Part shown: piece by piece, positions 1 through 5,767 of the stretch
Numbering within the stretch: the stretch's first letter is position 1
Layout: every line of letters starts with the position of its first letter
Assembly (NCBI GenBank): GCA_021793875.1
Contig: JAJYRX010000101.1
Location: forward strand, 1-5,767
Length of the DNA stretch: 5,767 bases
Reading direction: 5' to 3'
Origin: Pseudomonadota bacterium
GTDB taxonomy: Bacteria > Pseudomonadota > Gammaproteobacteria > Burkholderiales > Burkholderiaceae_B
The notes under the pieces: model-generated
What the model was told of the DNA's origin: nothing
Seen by the model: the letters and a program-made list of their open reading frames with translations, nothing else
Database searches by the model: none
Program-made: the position numbers and the translations under genes

Positions 1-678
1 CCTGCCTATACGAACCCTCTTTAATCCCGTTACCCTCAAGCCAACTAATTCGCACATTCTTCTTATTTGACGCTTTTTCCCTTCGGTTAAGATGAACTTT
101 AGTTGATCATTATTTTGCCAGCCAACTCGAGCTTTTTTTAGTGGCTTACCATCAAGTAGCAAACCATGATTCAGAAGCTGTAATCCATTCTTTCTTAAAC
201 TTCCTTCCACGCGCACTAAGTACTCCCTTTCTATGATGCTATTATTACCTATAAGTGTCTTTGCAATGCGCCCATCTTGGGTAAGCACTAATAGCCCCTG
301 AGACTCGATATCCAACCTTCCTGCAGGAGCCAGCCCTCTGATTGGAAACTTAGGTAAAGACGTTTTGGACTTTTTAGAAGAATAGTAGTTATTTCTGGTT
401 ACTAAGCTAGCAGCAGGCTTATATGCTTTTGTAACGCTATGGGAAACGTATCCTATGGGCTTATTTAAAATAATTGTTATACGATTACCCTGTTGTTTTA
501 GCGCCTCTTTTGCTAAGGTTATTGTTTGGGTTGGCCACGCCTTTGTGCCCAGCTCGGTAACAGGAGTGCCATCTAAGCTTACTAAACCTAGTCTTATGTA
601 TTCATCGGCTTCGCGTCTGGAACACATTCCACGCTGTGCCATAAGCTTAGAAATACGCTGCATACCATTAATGGACAT
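1..678 (-). CDS. rluF: 23S rRNA pseudouridine synthase, RluF-like (3' end cut off by the window)
   Basis: This enzyme isomerises uridine to pseudouridine in 23S rRNA in the cytoplasm. The 226 codons visible on the minus strand were translated by hand, and the frame stays open to base 1. An N-terminal S4 RNA-binding domain (about residues 8-60, with the SRREADEYI segment at 20-28) is followed by the RsuA/RluB/RluF-type catalytic domain. That domain has LNKPIGYVS at 71-79, GRLDIESQGLL at 120-130 with the presumed catalytic Asp123, and the RQIRRMCELVG block at 203-213. The roughly 35-residue stretch between the LNKP and GRLD motifs matches the form I recall from Burkholderiales. By family comparison only about 20 or more C-terminal residues lie beyond the edge. 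The start is either ATG 678 or ATG 663; 678 is preferred because it leaves a 13-bp gap to glnB, but neither has a good ribosome binding site. It is probably cotranscribed with glnB. The family is sure; RluF rather than RluB/RluE is inferred from overall similarity. Confidence 0.88.
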   Translation of the reverse strand, partial: MSINGMQRISKLMAQRGMCSRREADEYIRLGLVSLDGTPVTELGTKAWPTQTITLAKEALKQQGNRITIILNKPIGYVSHSVTKAYKPAASLVTRNNYYSSKKSKTSLPKFPIRGLAPAGRLDIESQGLLVLTQDGRIAKTLIGNNSIIEREYLVRVEGSLRKNGLQLLNHGLLLDGKPLKKARVGWQNNDQLKFILTEGKKRQIRRMCELVGLRVTGLKRVRIGR

Positions 679-691
679 TGCTTAATACTCG

Positions 692-1030
692 TTATAAGGC
701 ATCTATACCGCTTTCACCTGTTCTAATACGTATAGCTTGCTCAACCTGCGATACAAATATTTTACCGTCACCTATTTTGCCAGTAAAAGCGGATTTAATT
801 ATTGCATCTATTATTTCATCAGCCATGGCAGCTGGAACTACTACTTCAAGACGTATTTTTGGTAAAAAATCAACGACATATTCGGCTCCTCTGTATAATT
901 CGGTATGACCTTTTTGTCGCCCAAATCCCTTGACTTCTGTTATTGTCAAACCATTTACCCCTATCTCTGACAATGACTCTCTAACATCGTCAAGCTTAAA
1001 GGGCTTAATGATTGCCGTTATTAGTTTCAT
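692..1030 (-). CDS. glnB: Nitrogen regulatory protein PII
   Basis: This small trimeric cytoplasmic signal protein senses 2-oxoglutarate, ATP/ADP and, through uridylylation, glutamine. Known family targets include GlnE/NtrB, ammonium channels and N-acetylglutamate kinase. It is full length at 112 residues. It carries the T-loop with the uridylylation site Tyr51 in YRGAEYVVDFLPK (46-58), the B-loop signature TGKIGDGKIF (83-92) with Lys90, and the C-terminal IRIRTGE (100-106). All nucleotide- and effector-binding motifs look intact. No amtB lies next to it, which favours glnB over glnK, but beta-proteobacterial paralogues are very similar and the name is uncertain. It starts 72 bp from the divergent argH and reads on into the pseudouridine synthase gene. 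No Shine-Dalgarno sequence is visible before the ATG. That PII and an arginine-synthesis gene share one intergenic region is suggestive but not proof of joint control. Confidence 0.95.
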   Translation of the reverse strand: MKLITAIIKPFKLDDVRESLSEIGVNGLTITEVKGFGRQKGHTELYRGAEYVVDFLPKIRLEVVVPAAMADEIIDAIIKSAFTGKIGDGKIFVSQVEQAIRIRTGESGIDAL

Positions 1031-1039
1031 GATAATGTG

Positions 1040-1067
1040 CTGAAAAAATTGAATAACAAACTATACT
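1040..1067 (+). promoter_or_regulatory. Possible sigma-70 promoter for argH
   Basis: In the 72-bp gap between the divergent glnB and argH, CTGAAA (1040-1045, four of six consensus bases) and TATACT (1062-1067, five of six) are separated by 16 bp. This would start transcription near 1074 and give a leader of roughly 30 nt before the argH ATG. On the opposite strand, TTAACA (1081-1076) and TGTTAT (1058-1053) with a 17-bp spacer could serve glnB, so the two promoters would overlap. The region is AT-rich, so chance matches are likely. Confidence 0.33.
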
Positions 1068-1102
1068 ACAGCATTTGTTAATAAATAATACTCGTCTAGT
1101 CT

Positions 1103-2530
1103 ATGTCTGAACAAAGCAAACACCACCTTACCAACCAGTTTGATAATAAAACTACTGCCTGGTCTGCCAGGTTTACTGAGCCGGTATCTGATCTAGTTAA
1201 ACGATATACTGCTTCGGTATCATTCGATCAGCGTTTGGCAAAGTACGACATACAAGGGTCTCTTGCACACGCACAAATGCTACAAAAAATTGGAATTATA
1301 AACTCTACTGATCTTTCTGATATAAAGCGTGGAATGAAACAAATCCTTACTGAAGTTGAGCAAGGTTCATTTCAGTGGTCTGTAGATTTGGAAGACGTGC
1401 ATCTAAATATTGAAAAGAGGTTGGTAGAGCTCATTGGTGACGCAGGAAAGCGTCTGCATACTGGACGCTCCAGGAATGACCAAGTAGCCACCGATATGCG
1501 TCTGTGGTTAAGGGATGAAATTGATATAGCTACATCACTAATGCGCAAGCTAAGATATCATCTTGCAAAGCTTGCTCTTGAACATGCTAACACCATAATG
1601 CCCGGGTTTACCCATCTGCAGGTTGCACAACCAGTAACATTTGGTCATCACCTACTAGCTTACGCTGAAATGTTTAGGCGTGACGAGAATAGGCTACAAG
1701 ACGCAAGAGCCCGTGTAAACATACTCCCATTGGGGTCAGCTGCCCTTGCAGGAACTTCCTATCCTATAGATAGAGAATATGTAGCCGAGCTACTTGAGTT
1801 TGACAGCGTCAGTCGAAACTCTCTTGACTCAGTTTCAGACAGAGACTTTGCCATAGAGTTTTGCTCTATAGCAGCAATTGCCATGATGCATATTTCAAGA
1901 CTGTCAGAAGAGCTAGTTATATGGATGAGTCCTAGAATTGGTTTTATTGAACTAGCCGATAGGTTCTGTACAGGCAGTTCAATAATGCCTCAAAAGAAAA
2001 ACCCCGATGTTCCAGAATTGGCTAGAGGTAAAACCGGGCGAGTCAATGGACATCTAATAGCATTGCTAACCTTAATGAAATCACAACCATTGGCTTACAA
2101 CAAAGACAACCAAGAAGACAAGGAAGGAATGTTCGATGCTGCTGACACACTCAGAGATACACTAACTATATTTGTAGATATGATAGATGGCATCAAGGTA
2201 AACTCTGTTGCTATGAGAGACGCTGCAAAACAAGGGTTTGCCACCGCAACTGATCTGGCCGATTATCTTGTAAAGCAGGGTGTGCCCTTTAGAGATGCTC
2301 ACGAAACAGTTGCTTTGGCGGTAAGAAAATGTGAAGAAAAAGGGTGTGATCTATCTGAACTTTCATTAAACGAACTTCGAGAGTTTAATAATCTGATAGA
2401 GGATGACATTTTTAATGTACTAACGTTAGAGGGTTCTGTCTCCTCAAGAAATCATATTGGTGGTACAGCCCCAGAAAGGGTTATTGAAGAGGCTAAAGCT
2501 ATAATATCAGAGTTAAGCAATAGTATTTAA
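1103..2530 (+). CDS. argH: Argininosuccinate lyase
   Basis: This enzyme catalyses the last step of arginine synthesis, splitting argininosuccinate into arginine and fumarate, as a cytoplasmic homotetramer. The 475-residue product is full length for the fumarase/aspartase superfamily. Visible motifs are the substrate-binding HTGRSRNDQ (119-127), MPGFTHLQVAQP (166-177) with the presumed catalytic His171, and the superfamily signature GSSIMPQKKNP (291-301) carrying the catalytic serine loop. The conserved KDNQEDKE follows at about residues 334-341. The N-terminal region WSARF...VKRYTASVSFDQRLAKYDIQGSLAHAQML closely resembles Bordetella-type ArgH as I recall it. The ATG at 1103 is taken because the N-terminus then aligns with the family and the intergenic region begins just upstream; no Shine-Dalgarno sequence is present. 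The gene is divergent from glnB and its stop lies 3 bp from the stop of the convergent rlmD. No odd residues or breaks were seen. Confidence 0.98.
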   Translation: MSEQSKHHLTNQFDNKTTAWSARFTEPVSDLVKRYTASVSFDQRLAKYDIQGSLAHAQMLQKIGIINSTDLSDIKRGMKQILTEVEQGSFQWSVDLEDVHLNIEKRLVELIGDAGKRLHTGRSRNDQVATDMRLWLRDEIDIATSLMRKLRYHLAKLALEHANTIMPGFTHLQVAQPVTFGHHLLAYAEMFRRDENRLQDARARVNILPLGSAALAGTSYPIDREYVAELLEFDSVSRNSLDSVSDRDFAIEFCSIAAIAMMHISRLSEELVIWMSPRIGFIELADRFCTGSSIMPQKKNPDVPELARGKTGRVNGHLIALLTLMKSQPLAYNKDNQEDKEGMFDAADTLRDTLTIFVDMIDGIKVNSVAMRDAAKQGFATATDLADYLVKQGVPFRDAHETVALAVRKCEEKGCDLSELSLNELREFNNLIEDDIFNVLTLEGSVSSRNHIGGTAPERVIEEAKAIISELSNSI

Positions 2531-2533
2531 AGG

Positions 2534-3841
2534 CTACTCAAAAATAGCTATGGACTCTACGTGGCCAGTGTGCGGAAACATATTCACAACACCGGCCGCT
2601 TTTAATTTGTATTTTCCAACGTTAACCATAATTCCTGCGTCTCGGGCAAGAGTAGCCGGGTTACAAGAAACATAGACCACCCTCTCAGGTCTTTCATCTA
2701 GGCTTAAACTACTAAGTGCCTTACTAATCTCAAGAGCACCTTCCCTTGGTGGGTCTATAAGAACTTTATCAAAACGGCCTAACCCCCTTAACCATTCGGT
2801 ATTTACTTCAAATAAATTCAGCGTCTTAAATTCTGTTTTGCAACTAAGGCCATGCTCTTGGGCTATATGAGTGGCTCTTTCGGTTAATGAGGATGCCCCC
2901 TCGACACCAATAACCTGTCCTGCAAGCCTTGCTATAGGTAAGGTGAAATTGCCTAGACCGCAAAACAGATCAATGATTCTATCGTTAGGCTTAGGATCAA
3001 GATACGATATAGCTTTTGATACTAATGTTCTATTGACAATATGATTCACTTGGGTGAAATCTGTTGGTTTAAATTGCATTTGCAAATCAAACTCTGGAAC
3101 ATCATAAAATAGTAGATTTTCCTCTTCAGGTATTAGTGGGTGTACAGTGTCAGGGCCTTTAGGCTGTAACCACCAGCTTATGTTGTTTGCTTTAGCAAAC
3201 TCAAGTAACTTGTCTATATCATCTTGCGTTAGCTCATCTAAATGTCTTAGAACTAATACTGTAGTTTTGCTGCCAACCGCTACCTCTATTTGTGGAATGC
3301 GGTTATAGCATGACAGGTTATGAATTAAAACTCGTAATAAGGGCAGCAAATCAGAAACATGCGCTGGGAGAATCTGACAAGACTTCATGTCAGCTACATA
3401 TCGGCTATTTCTTTCCCTAAACCCAACTAGCACCTGATTCTTTTTTTGAACATACCTTACAGACAGCCTAGCCCGGAACCTATATTTCCAATATGGCCCA
3501 TGTATGGGAGCCATTATGCGTTCAGGCACAACATTGCCTATATGCTTTAACTGGTCTTCAAGCGCACGTTGCTTGATGGCGACCTGGGCAGCAGGATTCA
3601 TGTGCTGCATTAGACAGCCACCACATAACCCAAAGTATTCACATTTAGGTGCAACTCTTATATAGGAAGACTGTATTACAGAGTCAAGACGAGCAGTGTT
3701 ATATGATTTTTTCTGCTTGACTAGGCTTATATCTACCAACTCTTCTGGCAGGGCAAACGGTATAAATGTAACTTTACCGTCAATATGCCCTACTCCCTGA
3801 CCATTAAGGTCTACTGACTCTATTTTAACAATACGCTGCAT
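2534..3841 (-). CDS. rlmD: 23S rRNA (uracil-1939-C5)-methyltransferase RlmD
   Basis: This enzyme methylates C5 of a uridine in 23S rRNA (U1939 in E. coli numbering) using S-adenosylmethionine. The 435-residue product is normal in length. An N-terminal TRAM RNA-binding domain (about 1-57) comes first. Four cysteines of the family's [4Fe-4S] cluster follow: Cys67, Cys73, Cys76 (within CEYFGLCGGC) and Cys155. The RlmD/TrmA methyltransferase domain has FTQVN (262-266), the SAM-binding DLFCGLGNF (291-299), DPPREG (363-368), VSCNP (391-395) with the catalytic Cys393, and the C-terminal HVES (427-430) with the proposed base Glu429. All key residues are present. In many Burkholderiales this gene (also called rumA) follows rpoS; here it follows nlpD directly, beyond a terminator. 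It must therefore use its own promoter or read-through. No Shine-Dalgarno sequence or convincing promoter was found in the 40 bp before the start. RlmD is preferred over the related RlmC or TrmA because of the TRAM domain and the cysteine pattern. Confidence 0.95.
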   Translation of the reverse strand: MQRIVKIESVDLNGQGVGHIDGKVTFIPFALPEELVDISLVKQKKSYNTARLDSVIQSSYIRVAPKCEYFGLCGGCLMQHMNPAAQVAIKQRALEDQLKHIGNVVPERIMAPIHGPYWKYRFRARLSVRYVQKKNQVLVGFRERNSRYVADMKSCQILPAHVSDLLPLLRVLIHNLSCYNRIPQIEVAVGSKTTVLVLRHLDELTQDDIDKLLEFAKANNISWWLQPKGPDTVHPLIPEEENLLFYDVPEFDLQMQFKPTDFTQVNHIVNRTLVSKAISYLDPKPNDRIIDLFCGLGNFTLPIARLAGQVIGVEGASSLTERATHIAQEHGLSCKTEFKTLNLFEVNTEWLRGLGRFDKVLIDPPREGALEISKALSSLSLDERPERVVYVSCNPATLARDAGIMVNVGKYKLKAAGVVNMFPHTGHVESIAIFE

Positions 3842-3878
3842 AACGACGAAACAAGATTATTTAGATTTATATGAATAT

Positions 3879-3909
3879 AAAAAGCCCGCATTTGTATCTA
3901 ATGCGGGCT
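3879..3909 (-). terminator. Rho-independent terminator downstream of nlpD
   Basis: A perfect 10-bp inverted repeat, AGCCCGCATT (3883-3892) and AATGCGGGCT (3900-3909), encloses a 7-nt loop. Read on the minus strand, the stem is GC-rich and is followed at once by a run of T and then an AT-rich stretch, as expected for an intrinsic terminator. It begins about 20 nt after the nlpD stop, so it ends the pcm-nlpD transcript before rlmD. There is no T run on the plus-strand side, so it acts in one direction only. It sits exactly where rpoS would be found in related genomes. Confidence 0.9.
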
Positions 3910-3928
3910 ACTTAACAATACAGTTATT

Positions 3929-4765
3929 TTATTGAGATGGCAGGTATGAGAGTGGGTTCACTGGAGTTCCGCGACGACGTATTTCAAAATGGAGTCGGGG
4001 TGAAGTCGTATCACTTTGACCTAAAGTTGCAATTTTTTCACCTTTTTTTATCTCTTGCCCAGCTTTTGCAAGCAGTTTTTCGTTGTGTGCATAGGCCGTT
4101 ATAAAGCCATCAGAATGACCAATAAGCAGCAAATTACCCATACCCCTAACACCATTGCCAGCATACACCACTTGACCACTTGCCGCCGCTATAACCGGGT
4201 CGCCTAAATTTCCTTCGATATCTATACCTTTAGTGCTAGCATTAAACTGCTGAATTATTTTACCTTTGACAGGCCATCCCCAATCGATTTTACCTGCATC
4301 GCTAGCTCTTGCCGTATCAGTAGCCGGTTCACTTTTTGATGTTTCTTCAACCTTTTCAGAATTATCACTAGGTTTTGATTCTTCAGGCTCAGTTTTTACT
4401 GGTACTGTTGTAGCAACCTCAGACCCATCGGACCTTATTGCTTCATCTATACGCAAAACTTGTCCCTGCTTTAGCTGGGATGGATCAGAAATGTTGTTTA
4501 TTTCGGCCAACTTATTCACATTTAGATTTTGTGATCGAGCGATACTATAAAGAGTATCTCCGGGTTTTACTATATATGTACTACCAGTAGTTACTGATGT
4601 GGCTATTGGGCCTGTTTCGGTAGTTAAATCCACAACAGGTGCGCGATCCATACGACTTGCACAACCTGCCAATGTCAAGGCAGCAAAAACCATAGACAGA
4701 GCGGCCATTCGACCTGATATGATGGATCTGTTTGATTGGGCGCAAGAGTAGAAACTTAAGCGCAT
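3929..4765 (-). CDS. nlpD: NlpD-type murein hydrolase activator lipoprotein (LysM and degenerate M23)
   Basis: This is an envelope lipoprotein that, by homology to E. coli NlpD, activates the amidase AmiC to split septal peptidoglycan. The 278 residues show a lipoprotein signal (charged and polar residues 1-19, hydrophobic 20-33) ending in the lipobox LAGC with lipidation at Cys35. A LysM peptidoglycan-binding domain follows (about 63-107; YIVKPGDTLYSIA at 64-76). Next is an acidic, Ser/Pro/Glu-rich, probably disordered linker (about 108-158) and a C-terminal M23/LytM domain (about 160-278). The M23 zinc site is degenerate: Thr178 stands where the first His is expected before GID, and Arg257 replaces the first His of the HxH motif. 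Asp182, His227 and His259 remain. E. coli NlpD has the same type of loss, so this is an activator and not a peptidase. The start at 4765 is supported by a Shine-Dalgarno sequence and by the signal peptide. It lies 32 bp after pcm and is probably cotranscribed with it. Confidence 0.95.
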   Translation of the reverse strand: MRLSFYSCAQSNRSIISGRMAALSMVFAALTLAGCASRMDRAPVVDLTTETGPIATSVTTGSTYIVKPGDTLYSIARSQNLNVNKLAEINNISDPSQLKQGQVLRIDEAIRSDGSEVATTVPVKTEPEESKPSDNSEKVEETSKSEPATDTARASDAGKIDWGWPVKGKIIQQFNASTKGIDIEGNLGDPVIAAASGQVVYAGNGVRGMGNLLLIGHSDGFITAYAHNEKLLAKAGQEIKKGEKIATLGQSDTTSPRLHFEIRRRGTPVNPLSYLPSQ

Positions 4766-4774
4766 AGTATAAAA

Positions 4775-4780
4775 CTCCTG
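4775..4780 (-). promoter_or_regulatory. Ribosome binding site of nlpD
   Basis: On the minus strand CAGGAG lies 9 nt before the nlpD ATG, within the 32-bp gap after pcm. It is the only strong Shine-Dalgarno sequence before any gene in the window. It decides the start of nlpD at 4765 over the internal Met20, which would give a signal peptide without its charged N-terminus. Confidence 0.8.
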
Positions 4781-4797
4781 GTGTTATTTACATATTT

Positions 4798-5616
4798 TTA
4801 TGGCTGTAAGCCAGAACGTAACGGTACAAATTTAACGGCATCAAGTTCTTGACGCTGCCACTGGTTTGTAGCTATGCGCCTAATTAACACTAACCGTTGC
4901 TCGGTATTACCCTCAGGGGCTATCAAGCTGCCTCCTAATGACATTTGTTGTAGCAAAGCGTCTGGTATGTTTATACCAGCAGCAGCGATAATTATCGCAT
5001 CAAATGGTGCTATATCGGGCAACCCCAACATGCCGTCACCATATTTGACAGTTACATGATTTGGAACATTAATCGATTTTAGGTTATGTACGGACTGCTG
5101 GTATAGACCCTTGATACGTTCTATAACATAAACTCGACGAACAAAATGCCCTAAAACAGCGGCTTGATAACCACACCCACCTCCAACCTCTAGAACCTTC
5201 TCTGGGATACCGTTTTCACACATAACAGATAGCATACGTGCAACTACCCAAGGCTGCGATATGGTCTGACTATAACCGATTGGTAGAGCTGCGTCTTCGT
5301 AAGCTCGACTGGCTAGTCCTTGATCTACAAACAAGTGTCTAGGAACTGAACGCATTGCTGATAAAACTGTTTCGTTTGTAATACCTCTATCACGCAATCT
5401 ATCTACCATCAAATGTCTGAGCCTGTCAGAATTTAGCCCAAGATTGGCTGATATGTTCTGTAACTCTTGTTTTGACGGCAGCAACGCTCTGGGGGGGGCA
5501 ACTATACGTGCATTACTATTTTTTGGAGTAGGCCCACCTCCTAGTCGAGAACGACCGAACCTGTTACTTGTTCCAGTAGTAGACGAGGCGGCAGGAAACT
5601 TAATAAACTTGCTCAT
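4798..5616 (-). CDS. pcm: Protein-L-isoaspartate O-methyltransferase with N-terminal extension
   Basis: This cytoplasmic repair enzyme methylates L-isoaspartyl residues in aged proteins with S-adenosylmethionine, starting their return to aspartate. The 272-residue product exceeds the about 208 residues of E. coli Pcm because of a basic, Ser/Gly/Pro-rich, low-complexity extension (about 1-65); long forms are, as I recall, usual in Burkholderiales. The core has QTISQPWVVA (117-126), the SAM motif VLEVGGGCGYQAAVL (141-155), YVIERIKGL (163-171), YGDG (192-195), FDAIIIAAA (205-213), GGSLIAPEG (228-236) and FVPLRSG (263-269), so it looks complete. Glycine-rich motif I reads GGGCG where E. coli has GTGSG; cysteine variants are known in this group. 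A run of eight C on the coding strand encodes Ala-Pro-Pro at 40-42. The start at 5616 has no Shine-Dalgarno sequence; Met70 (ATG at 5409) would give a near E. coli-length protein and cannot be excluded as a second start. It heads the pcm-nlpD unit. surE does not precede it. Confidence 0.95.
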   Translation of the reverse strand: MSKFIKFPAASSTTGTSNRFGRSRLGGGPTPKNSNARIVAPPRALLPSKQELQNISANLGLNSDRLRHLMVDRLRDRGITNETVLSAMRSVPRHLFVDQGLASRAYEDAALPIGYSQTISQPWVVARMLSVMCENGIPEKVLEVGGGCGYQAAVLGHFVRRVYVIERIKGLYQQSVHNLKSINVPNHVTVKYGDGMLGLPDIAPFDAIIIAAAGINIPDALLQQMSLGGSLIAPEGNTEQRLVLIRRIATNQWQRQELDAVKFVPLRSGLQP

Positions 5617-5637
5617 ATATATTAGCGCTAGCTACAG

Positions 5638-5666
5638 CATATAAATTCAGATTACTATTGTTGCAA
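5638..5666 (-). promoter_or_regulatory. Possible sigma-70 promoter for pcm-nlpD
   Basis: On the minus strand TTGCAA (5666-5661) and TATATG (5643-5638), each matching four of six consensus bases, are 17 bp apart. Transcription would begin near 5631, about 15 nt before the pcm ATG. This is a modest match in an AT-rich gap and is offered only as the best candidate. Confidence 0.3.
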
Positions 5667-5697
5667 ATTGTACCGTTGTGGCAAAACTTTATATAGA

Positions 5698-5726
5698 TTA
5701 TCGTTAATATCCCACATTCTTATAAT
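5698..5726 (+). promoter_or_regulatory. Possible promoter for the divergent gene at the right edge
   Basis: A perfect -10 hexamer, TATAAT (5721-5726), has a weak -35 candidate, TTATCG (5698-5703), 17 bp upstream. Transcription would begin near 5733, giving a leader of only about 11 nt before the ATG at 5744. The surrounding sequence is AT-rich, so the perfect -10 could be chance. Confidence 0.3.
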
Positions 5727-5743
5727 TAAAAGTTGAAAATTAA

Positions 5744-5767
5744 ATGACCGCAATCAGTGCTGTTGTA
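5744..5767 (+). CDS. Start of an unidentified gene, cut off by the window
   Basis: An ATG at 5744 opens a frame, reading MTAISAVV, that runs to the window end without a stop. The position fits a gene divergent from pcm: a 127-bp AT-rich gap with a TATAAT box lies before it, and the sequence becomes less AT-rich at the ATG. Eight residues cannot identify a product. The alternating small and hydrophobic residues resemble the first beta strand of a family 2 glycosyltransferase, but this is only a guess. No Shine-Dalgarno sequence is present. Confidence 0.4.

Noticed and set aside
455..908. Two plus-strand reading frames of 76 codons each
   Set aside because: They lie opposite the well-supported rluF-like and glnB genes, resemble no family and have no ribosome binding site; they are shadows of the coding strand.
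2528..2560. Possible hairpin at the argH-rlmD junction
   Set aside because: Only about 4 bp of pairing (GCTA with TAGC) can be formed and there is no T run, so it is not a credible terminator.
4266..4550. Plus-strand reading frame of 94 codons within nlpD
   Set aside because: It is antisense to the nlpD linker and LysM domain; its Ser-rich content reflects the complement of the low-complexity linker.
5623..5633. Overlapping short palindromes (TAGCGCTA and GCTAGC) just before the pcm start
   Set aside because: They are 8 and 6 bp and could be an operator, but no paired copy or known regulator site was recognised, and such short palindromes arise easily by chance.
4874..5644. Plus-strand frames at 4874-5059 and 5444-5644 opposite pcm
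   Set aside because: Both are antisense to conserved pcm sequence or its extension and show no family features or initiation signals.
1..5767. An undescribed defence, mobile or other exotic system
   Set aside because: Every large frame belongs to a well-known housekeeping family, and I found no tandem or spaced repeats, attachment sites, transposase remnants or structured RNA beyond one terminator.

Overview
This window is ordinary chromosomal DNA from what looks like a moderately AT-rich betaproteobacterium of the order Burkholderiales, most likely an Alcaligenaceae relative. That placement is inference from remembered family sequences. The argininosuccinate lyase (a stretch around residues 29-56), the PII protein, and the RluF-type pseudouridine synthase with its long insert before the catalytic motif all look like Bordetella/Alcaligenaceae forms. 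The base composition is clearly lower in GC than Bordetella, so a lineage with a drifted or reduced genome is plausible. The species cannot be told from the window.

Layout, left to right. Positions 1-678 (minus) hold an rRNA pseudouridine synthase whose 3' end runs off the left edge. It follows glnB (692-1030, minus, a PII signal protein) at a 13-bp gap, so the two probably form one transcript. A 72-bp divergent intergenic region separates glnB from argH (1103-2530, plus). argH converges on rlmD (2534-3841, minus) with only 3 bp between the stop codons. Upstream of rlmD is an 87-bp spacer with a clear intrinsic terminator for the next transcript, pcm-nlpD (pcm 4798-5616, nlpD 3929-4765, both minus, 32 bp apart). 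A 127-bp AT-rich gap at the right end separates pcm from a divergent reading frame that starts at 5744 and is cut off after eight codons.

Functionally these are housekeeping genes: rRNA modification (RluF-like, RlmD), nitrogen sensing (PII), the last step of arginine synthesis (ArgH), repair of isoaspartyl damage in proteins (Pcm) and activation of cell-wall amidases during division (NlpD). The most interesting point is what is missing. The usual proteobacterial block is surE-pcm-nlpD-rpoS, with rlmD following in many Burkholderiales. Here rpoS is absent between nlpD and rlmD, where only a terminator remains, and surE is not upstream of pcm. A run of eight G (C on the coding strand) in the N-terminal extension of pcm, and the near absence of Shine-Dalgarno sequences except at nlpD, are secondary points. 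I see no mobile element, CRISPR array, tRNA or rRNA gene, and nothing that looks like an undescribed system.
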